From contig JADJDJ010000004.1 of NCBI GenBank assembly GCA_016702745.1, positions 310,001 to 374,000 of the forward strand: a stretch of DNA of 64,000 nt. Direction: 5' to 3'. Positions 9,102 to 18,431 of the stretch are shown here, in pieces. Made by a program: the position numbers and the translations under genes. This DNA is from Chitinophagaceae bacterium (GTDB lineage: Bacteria > Bacteroidota > Bacteroidia > Chitinophagales > Chitinophagaceae). Below the pieces are notes generated by a model. The model worked only from the letters and a program-made list of their open reading frames with translations. It did not search any database and was not told the DNA's origin. How positions within the stretch are numbered: the stretch's first letter is position 1; each line of letters opens with the position of its first letter.

Positions 9102-10378
9102 TTATTCAAATTCGTAGCCAATATCCCGCCGGTATTCCATGCCGGTAAAGGATATCTTCTCCAGTTCTTCTTTGGAAATCTCTACCGCATCAAAGATGGA
9201 ACGACCGTAGGATGTGAGGCAGAATACCCTGCCTCCATTAGTGAGCACTTTGCCATTTTCGCTGCTGGTACCCATGTGAAATACCATGCTATCTGCAGGG
9301 TTCACATCTTCAAGTCCGTGAATGGGGATTCCTTTTTATATTCACCGGGATAACCACCGCTCACAGCTACTACCGTGCAGGCGGTGCGGGGATCTGTTTC
9401 GATGGTAATGGTATCCAGTTGCTGATTGGCCGCCGCTGCGAGTAATTGTACGAGGTCATTCTTTAAGCGGGGATCACCACTTCCGTTTCAGGGTCACCCA
9501 TCCGGCAATTATATTCAATCATGTAGGGTTCTTCATTGGCAATCATCAGCCCCAGAAAAAGAAAACCCCTGTATTCCAGTCCTTCTTTTTAATCCTTCTA
9601 CGGTGGGGCGGATTACTTTCTCTTCAATTTTTTTCATCAGGGCTGCATTGGCAAACGGAACCGGACTAACGGCACCCATGCCACCGGTATTGGGTCCGGT
9701 ATCGCCCTCCCCTACTCTTTTATAATCTTTGGCTTCCGGCAGGATCACATAATTCTTACCATCGGTGAGTACAAAAACAGAGATCTCAATTCCTTTTAAG
9801 AATTCTTCCACCACTACTTTTTTACCGGCATCCCCGAATTTGGCGCGCTGGATCATCAGTTCAAATTCGGCAAAGGCTTCGAGGGGGTTTTCGCAGATCA
9901 CCACTCCTTTACCTGCAGCCAGTCCATCGGCCTTGAGCACAATCGGCAAAGGGTGTTTTTTAATATACTCTACTCCATCCTGGTAATTGTCGAGTGTAAA
10001 TTCCTGATAAGCGGCGGTCGGGATCTTGTGCCGCATCATGAATGCTTTGGCAAAGGCCTTGCTGCCTTCGAGTTGGGCGCCCTGCTGATCGGGACCAATC
10101 ACATCGATCTCTTTTAAAGCCGGATCGCTGATTAAAAAGTCGGTGATTCCTTTAACGAGGGGTTCTTCCGGGCCTACTACTACTAATTGGATCGCATGTT
10201 CGATACAGGCTTTCCGGATGCCATCAAAATCGGTAAGTGAAACGGGTAGATTGGTGCCGCATTGTGCCGTTCCTGCATTTCCAGGGGCAATAAAAAGCTT
10301 TTCACAATTTGGGCTTTGGGATATTTTCCAGGCAAGGGCATGTTCCCTTCCCCCAGCGCCTAAGAGCAGGATTCGCAT
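9102..10378 (-). CDS. purD: Phosphoribosylamine-glycine ligase (three frameshifts)
   Basis: GAR synthetase, an ATP-grasp enzyme and second step of purine synthesis. The intact first part (10378 to about 9590) has the N-terminal MRILLLGAGGREHALAWK, the ATP-grasp stretch VLKADGLAAGKGVVI and GDTGPNTGGMGA. Three breaks follow, each in a base run: T5 at 9586-9590 (should encode LK(K)EG), G4 at 9469-9472 (one base short; restores VIPRLKNDL) and T5 at 9333-9337 (one base short; restores YPGEYKKGIPIHG). Corrected, the protein continues with FLFLGLMIANEEPYMIEYN, GDPETE and ends at YEFE, about 425 residues, the usual length. Three independent run errors with conserved sequence between them indicate sequencing error. 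Confidence 0.93.
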
Positions 10379-10523
10379 ATTGGGTTAATCTTGAATTTTA
10401 AAGCTTTGCGAATATCGGGTACATCTTTGAAAGTTAATGATAAAAAATGACCGGGTAAGTAAATTTCTGTATTTTGAGCCTTAACAATTAGGACACTCTG
10501 ATTAGTCATTCAAAAACATTTGT

Positions 10524-12173
10524 ATGAATCAACCTGCACAAACCGGCAAGCATCCAAAGGGTCTGTATGTATTGTTCTTTACAGAAATGTGGGAACGGTT
10601 TGGATACTACCTCATGGTAGGTATCCTTTTTCTTTTTATGACCAACAGTAGCGGAAAAGGACTGCCTAAGGCCATGGGTGCCGATGTAGTTGGAACTTTT
10701 ATTGCCCTGGTTTACCTGACCCCATTTATCGGCGGATTACTGGCCGACCGTTACCTGGGTTATATCAAATCGATTTTCATTGGTGGTGCTTTGATGGCAG
10801 CAGGTTACCTGACCATTGCCTTGCCGGGTGAATACACGGCATATATTGCCATGGGACTGATTATCGTTGGTAATGGTTTTTTCAAACCCAATATTTCTAC
10901 ACTGCTGGGAAATATGTATAACCGGGAAGATCTCCGCCCACTGAAGGATAATGCCTACAATATCTTTTACATGGGTATTAATATCGGCGCCTTCTTCTGC
11001 AATTTCGTGGCGGCCATCCTCCGGAACAGGATTGGCTGGCAGGCGGCTTTCTCCGCAGCCGGTGTAGGTTTAATCATTGGTTTGATTGCCCTGGCGATCA
11101 ACCTCAAACATATTAAGTCGTATGATGTTAAAAAGCCGATGCAGCCCGAAGACATGCCCACTTCCAAAATTCTGGGTACGGTATTTATTCCTATGATTGT
11201 CTTTGCCGCATTGGGATGGTTCATCCCCTCTAATATTTTTGGAAGTGATTCTGCTGACGCCTTCATCTTTGCCTGTATTCCTGTCATTGCGTTTTATGTG
11301 AACTTATGGAGAAAAGAAAAAGGAGAGGATAAGAAAGGAATTGGTGCTCTGTTATTCGTATTCGCTGTATCAGTTATTTTCTGGACCATCTACAACCAGA
11401 ATTCAACCGGGTTAACCATCTGGGCAGAATCGCATACTGACCGTTCGATCCCTCAATTCATGGAAGCTCCTTCTGAGGCTGTTTATGCCCTGCAAAGTCT
11501 GGAGACTGCGCCTCAGGCGGTAGACAGTCTGGACAGCTATATGCGGGTAGTAACCGATGATTCGGGAAATGCCATCAAGACGATGGGCCCTGATCCATAC
11601 TTTGCCAATATGCCAAAAGACAACTGGCCACCAAATGGTGTGGCCAAAGTAGGAAACACAGAATTATTTCAGTCTATTAACCCCTTCTTCATTGTCGCCT
11701 TTACCCCCTTGCTGATTATCTTCTTTGCCTGGCGGGCCAAGAAAGGTAAACCGGTGAGTACGGCCAGTAAATTTGCCTGGGCATTGGTGATTTCCGGATT
11801 GAGTGCTTTGGTGATGGTATTGGCAGTGATGTCAGTTCCCAGTATCTATACCCATAAGACAAGTTCTTTCTGGCTCTTCTTTACCTATGGTGTGTTTACC
11901 GTCAGTGAAATTTGCCTGAGTCCGATCGGACTTTCCTTTGTATCCAAGCTGGCACCGCCCCGATTAACAGCCCTGATGATGGGAGGCTGGTTTATTTCTA
12001 CTTCATTGGGTGGCAAGGTAGCCGGTGTAATGGCCACTTTCTGGGATAAGATGCCGGATAAAAGAATCTTCTTTGGCATTATTGCAATTGCAGCCATCCT
12101 GGGTGGACTGCTCATCTTTGCCAAAGTAAAATCACTGGATAAAATTGTAAGGGATAAAACAGGATCTGCATAA
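10524..12173 (+). CDS. POT-family proton-coupled peptide transporter (copy 1)
   Basis: Proton-dependent oligopeptide transporter for di- and tripeptides in the inner membrane. The 549-residue protein has the family's ExxER proton-coupling motif in helix 1 (FTEMWERFGYYLM, near residues 18-30), the PTR2 signature region FIGGLLADRYLGY, and GNGFFKPNISTLLGNMY, with about 12-14 helices. A long non-membrane insertion near residues 300-385 is usual in Bacteroidota POTs. A second POT follows 97 bp after its stop, and the two are clearly paralogous. A terminator lies between them. Confidence 0.94.
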   Translation: MNQPAQTGKHPKGLYVLFFTEMWERFGYYLMVGILFLFMTNSSGKGLPKAMGADVVGTFIALVYLTPFIGGLLADRYLGYIKSIFIGGALMAAGYLTIALPGEYTAYIAMGLIIVGNGFFKPNISTLLGNMYNREDLRPLKDNAYNIFYMGINIGAFFCNFVAAILRNRIGWQAAFSAAGVGLIIGLIALAINLKHIKSYDVKKPMQPEDMPTSKILGTVFIPMIVFAALGWFIPSNIFGSDSADAFIFACIPVIAFYVNLWRKEKGEDKKGIGALLFVFAVSVIFWTIYNQNSTGLTIWAESHTDRSIPQFMEAPSEAVYALQSLETAPQAVDSLDSYMRVVTDDSGNAIKTMGPDPYFANMPKDNWPPNGVAKVGNTELFQSINPFFIVAFTPLLIIFFAWRAKKGKPVSTASKFAWALVISGLSALVMVLAVMSVPSIYTHKTSSFWLFFTYGVFTVSEICLSPIGLSFVSKLAPPRLTALMMGGWFISTSLGGKVAGVMATFWDKMPDKRIFFGIIAIAAILGGLLIFAKVKSLDKIVRDKTGSA

Positions 12174-12191
12174 ACTGTTCAACCTTTTATC

Positions 12192-12219
12192 AAAAGGCGG
12201 CTTTTCGGAGCCGCCTTTT
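12192..12219 (+). terminator. Rho-independent terminator after POT copy 1
   Basis: AAAAGGCGGC (12192-12201) pairs with GCCGCCTTTT (12210-12219) around an 8-nt loop, followed by one more T. It sits 19 bp after the stop of the first POT gene, so the second POT probably has its own promoter. Confidence 0.85.
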
Positions 12220-12233
12220 TGTTTACGCTAATC

Positions 12234-12252
12234 CCAATTTCTTTATCTTACC
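12234..12252 (+). promoter_or_regulatory. Conserved leader motif/promoter of POT copy 2
   Basis: CCAATTTCTTTATCTTACC ends 18 bp before the ATG at 12271. The same 19-mer with one change lies before the OPT gene (14033-14051) at nearly the same distance. The core TATCTTAC resembles the -7 TAnnTTTG box, so it could be a shared promoter or operator for peptide-uptake genes. Confidence 0.5.
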
Positions 12253-12270
12253 TGTTCAAAAATTGCAGCT

Positions 12271-13905
12271 ATGTGGAAGAAACATCCTAAGGCCCTGCCC
12301 TTTCTATTTTTTTCTGAGATGTGGGAACGATTTGGGTATTACCTGATGATCGGGATATTCTTATTATACCTTAAAAATGTTGAATACGGGTTTGCTATGA
12401 CCAATAGCGAAGCTTCTGATCTTTATGGAACCTTCATTGCACTCGTTTTTCTAACTCCTTTTATCGGCGGACTTTTAGCTGATCGTTATTTTGGATACCG
12501 CAAATCGATCATCGCAGGAGGATTAATGATGGGTGCCGGCTATTGCCTGATGGCGGTACATAGTCTGCCCATGCTTTATCTTTCTATGACACTGGTTATT
12601 TTGGGAAATGGTTTTTTTAAACCGAATATCAGCACCCTGCTGGGAAATTTGTATTCAACCCCGGAATATTCACAACGCAAAGATGAAGGATACAATATAT
12701 TTTATATGGGGATTAATATTGGCGCATTCATCTGCAATTTCTTCAGTGCAGCCATTATCCTTATATGGGGATGGAAATATGCCTTTGTAGCAGCCGGGCT
12801 TGGTATGTTTCTCGGAGTCATTATTTTCATCTCCGGTACAAGACATTATGCCAACGGGGATATCCGAAAACCCATGGCAAAAGAGGATATGCCTTTCGGA
12901 AAGATTGTTCTCACCATTCTTTTCCCCTCTGTCATCGCAGGCATCATCGGCTGGATCATACCGGGTAATATTTTCCAGAGCGACAGTAATGATGCCTTCA
13001 TTTTCGCCTGTATTCCGGTTATCTATTTTTACACTTCCTTATATGTCCGTGCAAGTGCCGAAGATAAACGGCCGATTGCAGCACTTTTGGCCATCTTTGC
13101 CGCCGTGGTGATGTTCTGGGCCGTATTCAAGCAAAACGGAACGGCGCTGACGATCTGGGCAGACAACTATACCAACAGGCAGGTAAGCGGAAACGCTGGT
13201 GAGGTTTTCAGGAAAGTGAAACTGGCAGAGGAACTGCCTTATATAAAAGATACTGTCAATGCTTACGACGCCCAGTTCAGAATACAAAAAGATGCTTCGG
13301 GTAAGGTGATAAAAGAATACAATTATCCTGCTTATTTTAAGAATGTCGAACCCTCAAAATTACCTGCTGAAGGAGGGAAAGTTACTTTATGGAGCACTCC
13401 GCTTAGCCAATCCATTAACCCCGGATGGGTAATTTTCCTGACACCGTTGGTGGTTGCATTCTTTGCATTCCTGCGGAGAAAAAAACAGGAACCTTCCACC
13501 GCTACCAAGATAGCTTTCGGCTTGCTGATCTCAGCTTTGTCCGTTCTTGTAATGGTAGCTGCAGTATATGCTTCAAAAAACGGTGCAGAGAAAGCCAGTG
13601 TGATGTGGCTCATATGCACCTATGGCGTTATTACCATCGGCGAATTGCTGTTAAGTCCAATGGGCCTGTCACTGGTATCAAAATTGAGTCCTGTCCGTAT
13701 TACTTCACTGATGATGGGAGGATGGTTCCTGTCGACCTCGATTGGAAATAAATTGTCTGGCTTGCTTGCTACTTTGTGGGATGGCTATGAGCACAAAGCC
13801 AATTTCTTTTGGGTGAACTTTGGGTTGTTGATCCTGGCAACGGTCATCATTTTTGCGATGCTGCGCTGGCTGAACAGGATCATGAAGGAGAAGGGCGTTA
13901 GTTAG
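12271..13905 (+). CDS. POT-family proton-coupled peptide transporter (copy 2)
   Basis: Second di/tripeptide-proton symporter, 544 residues, paralogous to the gene just upstream. The ExxER motif appears as FSEMWERFGYYLM near residues 13-25, followed by FIGGLLADRYFGYRKS and GNGFFKPNISTLLGNLY. Around residues 300-375 it has a loop with a sequence distinct from copy 1, which may mean a different substrate range. It has its own upstream motif and a terminator before it. An AGTCGGGAGTC-type repeat begins inside its TAG stop codon. Confidence 0.94.
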   Translation: MWKKHPKALPFLFFSEMWERFGYYLMIGIFLLYLKNVEYGFAMTNSEASDLYGTFIALVFLTPFIGGLLADRYFGYRKSIIAGGLMMGAGYCLMAVHSLPMLYLSMTLVILGNGFFKPNISTLLGNLYSTPEYSQRKDEGYNIFYMGINIGAFICNFFSAAIILIWGWKYAFVAAGLGMFLGVIIFISGTRHYANGDIRKPMAKEDMPFGKIVLTILFPSVIAGIIGWIIPGNIFQSDSNDAFIFACIPVIYFYTSLYVRASAEDKRPIAALLAIFAAVVMFWAVFKQNGTALTIWADNYTNRQVSGNAGEVFRKVKLAEELPYIKDTVNAYDAQFRIQKDASGKVIKEYNYPAYFKNVEPSKLPAEGGKVTLWSTPLSQSINPGWVIFLTPLVVAFFAFLRRKKQEPSTATKIAFGLLISALSVLVMVAAVYASKNGAEKASVMWLICTYGVITIGELLLSPMGLSLVSKLSPVRITSLMMGGWFLSTSIGNKLSGLLATLWDGYEHKANFFWVNFGLLILATVIIFAMLRWLNRIMKEKGVS

Positions 13906-13934
13906 TCGGGAGTCTTGAGTCAAGAGTCGAGAGT
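13904..13934. repeat. AGTC/GAGTC short-unit repeat abutting a stop codon
   Basis: AGTCGGGAGTC starts at the second base of the POT copy 2 stop codon and continues with TTGAGTCAAGAGTCGAGAGT. A related block, also starting at a stop codon, lies at 41695-41735. TTGAGTCAA is itself nearly palindromic. I see no coding or terminator role. Confidence 0.6.
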
Positions 13935-14001
13935 GGGCGTTCTATAAAAGTGATGCGCCAGTCTTTTCTACTTACTTTTTTACGGACTTTCCGACTTCCG
14001 G

Positions 14002-14019
14002 TCCCGATAGCTATCGGGA
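14002..14019. repeat. 18-bp perfect palindrome (TCCCGATAGCTATCGGGA)
   Basis: A perfect inverted repeat with no loop. Its right half (GCTATCGGGA) recurs at 18421-18430 joined to another palindrome. It lies 14 bp before the OPT leader motif. It looks like a dispersed intergenic palindrome of the kind common in Bacteroidota genomes. Confidence 0.65.
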
Positions 14020-14032
14020 TCCCGAATTTTCT

Positions 14033-14051
14033 CCAATTTCCTTATCTTACC
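14033..14051 (+). promoter_or_regulatory. Conserved leader motif/promoter of the OPT gene
   Basis: CCAATTTCCTTATCTTACC ends 19 bp before the ATG at 14071 and matches the motif before POT copy 2 at 18 of 19 positions. Both genes then start right after a GCT triplet. Confidence 0.5.
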
Positions 14052-14070
14052 AATACAAAACCTAACTGCT

Positions 14071-16119
14071 ATGGCAGAACAAAAAGAGTTTAAGCCCTTT
14101 GTAGCTCCGGAGACAAAAATGAAGGAGCTGACCGTAAAATCAATCCTGCTCGGTTGCCTGTTCGGTGTCATCTTCGGCGCTGCCACTGTTTACCTGGCCC
14201 TTAAGGCAGGACTTACCGTTTCTGCTTCCATTCCAATTGCCGTTATTGCTATTACACTCGGAAGGCGGTTTTTCAAGACAACCATTCTTGAGAACAATAT
14301 TATTCAAACAGCGGGGTCTGCCGGGGAAAGTATTGCAGCAGGTGTTTCCTTTACCCTGCCGGGCTTCCTTTTCCTGACTTCCAAGGACAGTGCAGAATAT
14401 TTTAATTATATGACGATCCTGATCCTGGCGATTGTGGGTGGTCTGCTGGGTACCTTACTCATGATTCCGCTCCGAAAAGCACTGATCGTTAACGAGCATG
14501 ATAATCTTCCCTATCCAGAAGGAACCGCCTGTGCCGATGTATTGAAAGCCGGTGAGAAAGGGGGTGACTTTGCCAAAACTGCATTCTGGGGATTGGGTAT
14601 CGCTTTATTATATGCCACCCTTCAAAAAGTTTTCCATTTTATAGCCGAGGTTCCTTATAAAATTTCAGCACAAACCAATAAATTTTTTCCCTCCGCAAAA
14701 ATCAGCGGCGAAATCACACCGGAATACCTGGGCGTGGGATATATTATCGGTCCCCGTATTGCCGGTGTACTGGTAGCCGGTGGTGTATTGAGCTGGTTTG
14801 TATTGATACCTCTGCTGGCTACGATTATTGATCCCAATCTTATTGCTTCCCAATTACACAAGCTGGGATACCTTGCTGATGTAACCCAGGCAGGTGGTAA
14901 GGGGGGATGGGATCCGGTCGCAAAGAGTTTCAATGATTATTCTGCCGCCATTTACTATGCTTATATCCGGCAAATCGGAGCCGGGGCTGTTACTGCAGGT
15001 GGTATTATTACCCTGATCAAAACCCTGCCCACCATTGTGAAATCGGTGAAGTCCAGTATCAAAACACTCAGACTATCAAAAGAAAATGCAGGTGCAGTTT
15101 TAAGAACCGAAAAAGATTTAAACCTGAAAGTGGTGGGTTTTGGCAGCATTGGACTGGTTGCATTAGTCGCATTACTTCCACAAGTACCGGGTGACGGCTT
15201 TGGACAAAAATTACTGATCGGTATCCTGGTCGTTTTATTCGGCGCCTTATTCGTAACAGTTTCTTCCAGGATTGTGGGACTGATCGGTTCATCAAACAAT
15301 CCGATCAGTGGTATGACCATTGCCACGATCATGGGTACCAGTCTGATCTTTTTGAGTGTGGGATGGTCGGGCCCTTCTTATGAACCACTGGTGTTAGTGG
15401 TTGGCGGCATGATTTGTATCGCAGCAGCAAATGCCGGAGCCACTTCGCAGGATTTAAAGACCGGTTACCTGGTAGGAGCTACTCCACGTAACCAGCAAAT
15501 TGCCTTATTTGTAGGAGCAATTGTATCCTCGATCGTGATCGGATTAACCATCCAGGTATTGAACAATCCCAGCACTGAAATGGTACAGCAGGGAATTACC
15601 AATGCTATTGGAACAGAAAAATTCCCAGCCCCCCAGGCTACCCTGTTGGCAACGCTTGATAAAGGCATACAGGCCAAAGACCTCGACTGGCAATTCATTT
15701 TTGTAGGTGTTTTTCTGGCCATCGTGATGGAACTCTGTAATATCAAATCCTTGAGTTTTGCAGTGGGTACCTACCTGCCCCTTTCCACTACTTTACCCAT
15801 TTTTATTGGTGGTATGGTAAAAGCAGTGGTAGACAGAAGAGAGAAAAAACTCAATATTCACAAAACACCTGAAGAAGAAGAACTGGGCAAGGGTAATCTG
15901 TTTGCCACCGGATTGGTGGCAGGAGGTGCACTGGCAGGAGTCATTATTGCATTCATCGGGGCCTCATCCGGCGGAGAAAAATTCCTGGCTAATGTCAGTC
16001 TGGAGCATTCTCTTTCCGGCAGCAGCGGACTTGGCGAAGGTGGTTATTTCCTCCTGGGTACTCTGTTCTTTGTTGCTCTGGCATTTATCTTGTATAGAAT
16101 TGCAGCCAGTAAAAAGTAA
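14071..16119 (+). CDS. OPT-family oligopeptide transporter
   Basis: Oligopeptide/siderophore-type transporter of the OPT family, inner membrane. The 682-residue product has about 14-16 membrane helices and OPT marks such as LYPEGTACADVLKAGE-like text (here LPYPEGTACADVLKAGEKGG near residues 147-166), GVGYIIGPRIAGVLVAGGVLSW and a SSNNPISGMT segment. The substrate is not determined by sequence; Bacteroidota OPTs of this subgroup are usually labelled peptide transporters. The preceding motif suggests co-regulation with POT copy 2. The TPR protein follows 8 bp after the stop, so they likely form an operon. Confidence 0.93.
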   Translation: MAEQKEFKPFVAPETKMKELTVKSILLGCLFGVIFGAATVYLALKAGLTVSASIPIAVIAITLGRRFFKTTILENNIIQTAGSAGESIAAGVSFTLPGFLFLTSKDSAEYFNYMTILILAIVGGLLGTLLMIPLRKALIVNEHDNLPYPEGTACADVLKAGEKGGDFAKTAFWGLGIALLYATLQKVFHFIAEVPYKISAQTNKFFPSAKISGEITPEYLGVGYIIGPRIAGVLVAGGVLSWFVLIPLLATIIDPNLIASQLHKLGYLADVTQAGGKGGWDPVAKSFNDYSAAIYYAYIRQIGAGAVTAGGIITLIKTLPTIVKSVKSSIKTLRLSKENAGAVLRTEKDLNLKVVGFGSIGLVALVALLPQVPGDGFGQKLLIGILVVLFGALFVTVSSRIVGLIGSSNNPISGMTIATIMGTSLIFLSVGWSGPSYEPLVLVVGGMICIAAANAGATSQDLKTGYLVGATPRNQQIALFVGAIVSSIVIGLTIQVLNNPSTEMVQQGITNAIGTEKFPAPQATLLATLDKGIQAKDLDWQFIFVGVFLAIVMELCNIKSLSFAVGTYLPLSTTLPIFIGGMVKAVVDRREKKLNIHKTPEEEELGKGNLFATGLVAGGALAGVIIAFIGASSGGEKFLANVSLEHSLSGSSGLGEGGYFLLGTLFFVALAFILYRIAASKK

Positions 16120-16127
16120 AATTCCTG

Positions 16128-17123
16128 ATGAAGCAAAGACTCAGTCTCATTTTCATATTGCTCCTGATTCCTGGCCTGCTTTTCCCCTGTGGCAACAGTT
16201 ATCTCAGCAATGCCCATACTACCGAGTACCTGAAAGACAATCAGCTTGAATCTTTCCGCTTCCGGAAAGGAGTCGATCAGTCGGTTCTTTTGCAGGAATT
16301 TTACAGACTCAGTGATGCCATCAGCAACGAACTGAACCTGTTTGAAAATAAAAACGACAAGGCCCTTGCCTGGCTGCGGATGGGCAAAACAGCGGATGCG
16401 ATCGCCATACTGGAGCAACTGGAAAAAGAGAAACCCAGGGAATACAAAGTGATTGCCAACCTGGGCACTGCTTACGAACTGGCCGGCCGCAACAAAGAAG
16501 CCTTGCAGTATATCCGTCGTTCGATGCAGCTGAACAGCCAGTCGCACCAGGGCAGCGAATGGTTCCATATTCAGGTGCTGGAAGCCAAACTACAAAATAA
16601 GCCTGCAGACTGGTGGATCAACCACCCGGTGCTTCATTTCAATCACCTGCAAAAAGATGCGGAAACCATTATCAGCGATATGGTGTACCAGCTCAAGGAA
16701 AGATTGCCCTTTACGGCAAGACCCGATTTGATAATGGCAGCCATATTGCGGGATGCAGCAGGTTATATCAGGGAACAAGAAAAATGGCAACAGGAATGGG
16801 TACTACTTCGCATCGCAGCAGAATATGATACCGATAAAAAACTTTCACTGGATGCCCTTATCCAGGCGGCTGAAAGCAAAATGAAAGCAGCAAATCTGTC
16901 CATCCCCGACCTGGCCACGCATTACAGCAATGCAGATGACTTACTTAAAAAAGGAAAAGACCTGCTCGAAAAAGGGATTGAATATATCAATGGCGAAAAA
17001 GAAAAACCTGTGACAAAGGAAGTTGAATCCGGCAATGGACAAAACCTGCTGTGGATTGTAATCCTTGCAGGTGCATTGCTGGCCGGAGCCGGACTCTATT
17101 TTGGCTTCAGGAAAAAAAGCTGA
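16128..17123 (+). CDS. Membrane-anchored TPR protein
   Basis: Unknown function. The 331-residue product has a signal sequence (MKQRLSLIFILLLIPGLLFPCG; the Cys could be a lipid anchor but the lipobox is poor), tetratricopeptide-like helices near residues 85-145 (LRMGKTADAIAILEQLEKEK, NLGTAYELAGRNKEALQYIR), and a single C-terminal membrane helix (about residues 307-325) before a FRKKS tail. The mature domain therefore sits in the periplasm with a C-terminal anchor. It is 8 bp after the OPT gene, so it may assist or be co-expressed with peptide uptake; that link is inferred from position alone. Confidence 0.82.
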   Translation: MKQRLSLIFILLLIPGLLFPCGNSYLSNAHTTEYLKDNQLESFRFRKGVDQSVLLQEFYRLSDAISNELNLFENKNDKALAWLRMGKTADAIAILEQLEKEKPREYKVIANLGTAYELAGRNKEALQYIRRSMQLNSQSHQGSEWFHIQVLEAKLQNKPADWWINHPVLHFNHLQKDAETIISDMVYQLKERLPFTARPDLIMAAILRDAAGYIREQEKWQQEWVLLRIAAEYDTDKKLSLDALIQAAESKMKAANLSIPDLATHYSNADDLLKKGKDLLEKGIEYINGEKEKPVTKEVESGNGQNLLWIVILAGALLAGAGLYFGFRKKS

Positions 17124-17129
17124 TCAGGA

Positions 17130-18339
17130 TCAGATAAAATTCAGATAATCGTATTGCTTCGTCAGGATCGACCGGTCATCTGCATTCAGCCATTTCTTTA
17201 ATACCGTGGCATAGGCATTCTTGAAATCCACTTTGAATTTCAAATCACCCTCCTCCAGGTTGGCCAGGTCAGGCATTTCATTAATCAGCCCCTTCTGCTT
17301 TAACCCACCACTGATGAAGAACATATTATTAGCTGTTCCGTGATCGGTACCGTTACTTGCATTCTGTGCCACCCTTCTTCCAAATTCAGAAAAAGTAAAG
17401 AAGAGCACATCATTGAAACGGTTATTCTGCTTCAGGTCCTTTACAAAGGCCTTGACCGCATCATTCATTTCCGTAAACAGCCGCTGTTGCTGATTATCCT
17501 GATTGATATGGGTATCAAAACTTCCCAGTGACACATAATATACCTTGGTATTGATCTCTGAATAAATCAGGGAAGCCACTGTTTTCAGGCTGTTTCCCAA
17601 ACCGGTACTGGGATAACTGGCATTGGTCGGGTGCATTTTACTTTGCTGGAAAATATAATCGGCGCTTGACAATGTTTCCGCCATTGTTTTATACAGGTAA
17701 TCAACGGGCTGGTCACCTGCAGGATGTATTATTTGACTTGTGATTCTTCATCACATCCCGGAAGAATTTTTCATTCGCGGTACCATATAATCTTCTGGGG
17801 TCTTTTACGGCAATCCCTTTGAGCTGTTCTCCTTTGAGGGAAAGACTCAGGATATCATCCAGCTCAATGGCCTGGGTGGGTTTGTCACAACCTTTGCACT
17901 GTGCATCGAGATAGCGGCCTAACCAGCCGGTGGTCCAGTAATCGGTAGACTGACTCGCAGTATGCCAGATATCCATACTGCGGAAATACGAACGCTCGGC
18001 ATTGGGATAACCCACATTATTTAAAATAGACAGACTACCATCATCAAAAAGTTCTTTGAAACCGGATAAAGAAGGATGCAAGCCAACTTCATCTGTCAAT
18101 GTCAGCGCTTTTGATTTTTCAATCCCCAGTTTGGGCCGGGCTTTATAATACAAATCATTGCGAACGGGAATCACGGTATTCAATCCATCATTCCCTCCGC
18201 TTAACTGAAGTATCACTACTACTTTATTACCCGGAGGAACCATGGCTTTTCCTTCAAATGCCTTCAGAAACTTGGGCACCATCAGTGAAGCGGTGGCCAG
18301 TGATCCTACCTGGATGAATTCTTTACGCCTGATATACAT
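17130..18339 (-). CDS. DUF1501 protein, sulfatase-like secreted protein (one frameshift)
   Basis: DUF1501 proteins are alkaline-phosphatase-fold, secreted proteins usually encoded with DUF1800; their reaction is not established. The N-terminal half (18339-17713) has a Tat-like or processed start (MYIRRKEFIQVGSLATASLMV) and the LQLSGGNDGLNTVIP motif. The C-terminal half resumes with HPAGDQPVDYLYKTMAETL and contains YYVSLGSFDTHINQ and FSEFGRRVAQNASNGTDHGTAN with the family's Asp/His ligands. One base too many around the T3 run at 17732-17734 separates the frames. Corrected length is about 403 residues. The DUF1800 partner lies 92 bp upstream on the same strand. Confidence 0.88.
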
Positions 18340-18397
18340 TTACAATGAATTTTATTAATTTAAGCTACTGTCACTTTCCATATTCAACTTTCCCCCG

Positions 18398-18430
18398 ACC
18401 TGCCTGCCGGTAGGCAGGTAGCTATCGGGA
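18398..18430. repeat. Composite palindromic repeat between DUF1800 and DUF1501
   Basis: A near-perfect palindrome ACCTGCCTGCCGGTAGGCAG (18398-18417, continuing GT) is joined to AGCTATCGGGA, the half-palindrome also present at 14002-14019. It fills most of the spacer between the two genes and could form a hairpin in their shared transcript. Confidence 0.6.
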
Positions 18431-18431
18431 T

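Noticed and set aside
10524..17123. Peptide-uptake block as a transferred island
   Set aside because: No integrase, tRNA or base-composition break is evident; POT and OPT genes are normal in Bacteroidota.
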